DNA of 44,759 nt from JALEFZ01 sp039817415 (GTDB lineage Bacteria > Bacteroidota > Bacteroidia > J057), in the NCBI GenBank assembly GCA_039817415.1, contig JBCBVV010000053.1, positions 1 to 44,759 of the forward strand. The letters are read 5' to 3'. The stretch's first letter is position 1. The number at the start of each line of letters is the position of its first letter. The notes beneath the pieces were generated by a model. That model made no database searches. It was not told the origin of the DNA and was given only the letters and a program-made list of their open reading frames with translations. The translations under genes and the position numbers were made by a program. Positions 44,004 to 44,759 of the stretch are shown in pieces.

Positions 44004-44759
44004 AGAAATTGATAATTAACTGATTTATCTCTGGCCAAGGCTCCATACCATATATTCTGGTTAGTAATACCATCCTCTCTTTGATTACTTTCCTTATCCG
44101 AGGACTTATTTCAGTCGATTGCAAGAGGCTATTGGAAAGATATTCTTGAATTTGCTTAGAAAGTGGTATTTTCTGAAAAATGCAATCAATTAGTAATAGG
44201 CCAAACTCTTCATGGACTTCAGGAAGCATCTTTAAGAGGATATACTTTTTTTCGTCTGATAGCGAGTAGAACAAAAACTTGAAAGAACCCTTAAGTTTAC
44301 TGGTTAGCTTGCTAGCAGCATGGACTCCAGAGTATGAATTAACATTCACTTTTTCTAAGAATAATTTTGTCTTTTCAAAAGCTTCCTCTAATTGCTCTTT
44401 TTCAATAAGATACCTTAACACTGGATTAAACCAAATCAATCTGGCTGACAAATTATCTTGGTGAAAAGGATTGGTAAAAACATACTTTAATAAGAAATCA
44501 TAATCGAGATTTCCTTCAGAATCTATTGTAGAAAGAAATTTCATGGCTGGTTCAAAAAAGTCATCATCTTCGGTGTTCTCTAATACATCGATAACAAAAT
44601 CTCTGATAACTTTTTGATTACTTCTGTCTTGAAGACCAACTACTATTTCAAATATTTTCTTCTGAATGGTTCTGTTTCTTGAAGAGAGGTAGAATTCTTT
44701 TTGTAAAATTGGGAATTCGACTTCTTGAATTTGATGATGTTTCTGTAAGTGATAAAGAA
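44002..44759 (-). CDS. Helical-repeat protein, 5' part beyond the window
   Basis: The frame stays open from the stop at 44002 to the right edge, so at least 252 residues are present and an ATG at 44544 is probably internal. The visible sequence is almost entirely helical (QKEFYLSSRNRTIQKKIFEIV, then EKEQLEEAFEKTKLFLEKV and SDEKKYILLKMLPEVHEEFG), with the look of a HEAT- or TPR-type solenoid. No catalytic motif is visible. Large proteins with such tails occur in defence islands, often with an N-terminal NTPase, but the important part is outside the window. Confidence 0.6.
   Translation of the reverse strand, partial: LYHLQKHHQIQEVEFPILQKEFYLSSRNRTIQKKIFEIVVGLQDRSNQKVIRDFVIDVLENTEDDDFFEPAMKFLSTIDSEGNLDYDFLLKYVFTNPFHQDNLSARLIWFNPVLRYLIEKEQLEEAFEKTKLFLEKVNVNSYSGVHAASKLTSKLKGSFKFLFYSLSDEKKYILLKMLPEVHEEFGLLLIDCIFQKIPLSKQIQEYLSNSLLQSTEISPRIRKVIKERMVLLTRIYGMEPWPEINQLIINF

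Noticed and set aside
1..44759. CRISPR array, tRNA or rRNA genes
   Set aside because: I saw no regularly spaced direct repeats and no tRNA cloverleaf or rRNA motif while reading; a tRNA scan could still find something I missed.

Overview
The window reads as a chromosome of a Bacteroidota bacterium, most likely a gliding-type cytophagal lineage. The evidence is a T9SS type-B (CHU_C-like) sorting domain, Bacteroidota-style split YD/RHS proteins with NPDP- and DPDG-type cores, low GC in most genes, and genes mostly lacking strong Shine-Dalgarno sites. I cannot name the genus from sequence alone.

Layout. (1) 1-2131: a decayed RHS core fragment and the first two thirds of a yifB/comM-type AAA+ gene, which stops at the codons for the conserved NP(CPCG) site. 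(2) 2108-4900: a large serine recombinase whose 3' end overlaps the cut yifB gene, a four-TM element protein, and a strong 22-bp hairpin. (3) 4964-6473: three nested or adjacent IS transposase remnants. (4) 16663-6469 (minus): a probable operon of a T9SS-sorted exoprotein, a YD-repeat partner protein, an RHS protein with a lipase-like C-terminal toxin region, and a small multi-TM protein that is a candidate immunity protein. (5) 17041-28137 (plus): a compact 13-gene type II secretion/type IV pilus-like operon diverging from (4). It holds GspC-, K-, I-, J-, F-, G-, prepilin peptidase-, E-, D-, L- and M-like genes, plus a MORN/YwqK-like protein and a lipoprotein. (6) 28200-36912: a plasmid-like maintenance and replication module with a structured non-coding leader, an orphan ParB-like protein, SSB, two paralogous ParE/RelE-type toxin-antitoxin pairs, a winged-helix replication-type protein, small element proteins and a second large serine recombinase. 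(7) 36944-37370: an IS3-type remnant. (8) 37524-41153 (minus): a candidate defence cassette of an XRE regulator, a SIR2-TPR protein and a Shedu-type (SduA/DUF4263) nuclease. (9) 41304-44759: accessory genes including RadC and ArdC, and a partial helical-repeat protein running off the right edge.

How it may work together: regions 4 and 5 share a 377-bp intergenic region and may be co-regulated as envelope/secretion functions. Regions 6-9 look like an integrated plasmid or mobilizable element carrying addiction, anti-restriction and anti-phage cargo. The missing 3' part of yifB is not in the window. Either the insertion starting at 2.1 kb is longer than the remaining 42.6 kb, or later rearrangement separated the two halves. 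The most interesting candidate system is the XRE + SIR2-TPR + Shedu cassette, followed by the RHS-lipase/immunity operon facing the T2SS-like operon. All functional statements are by motif recognition only; no database search was run.
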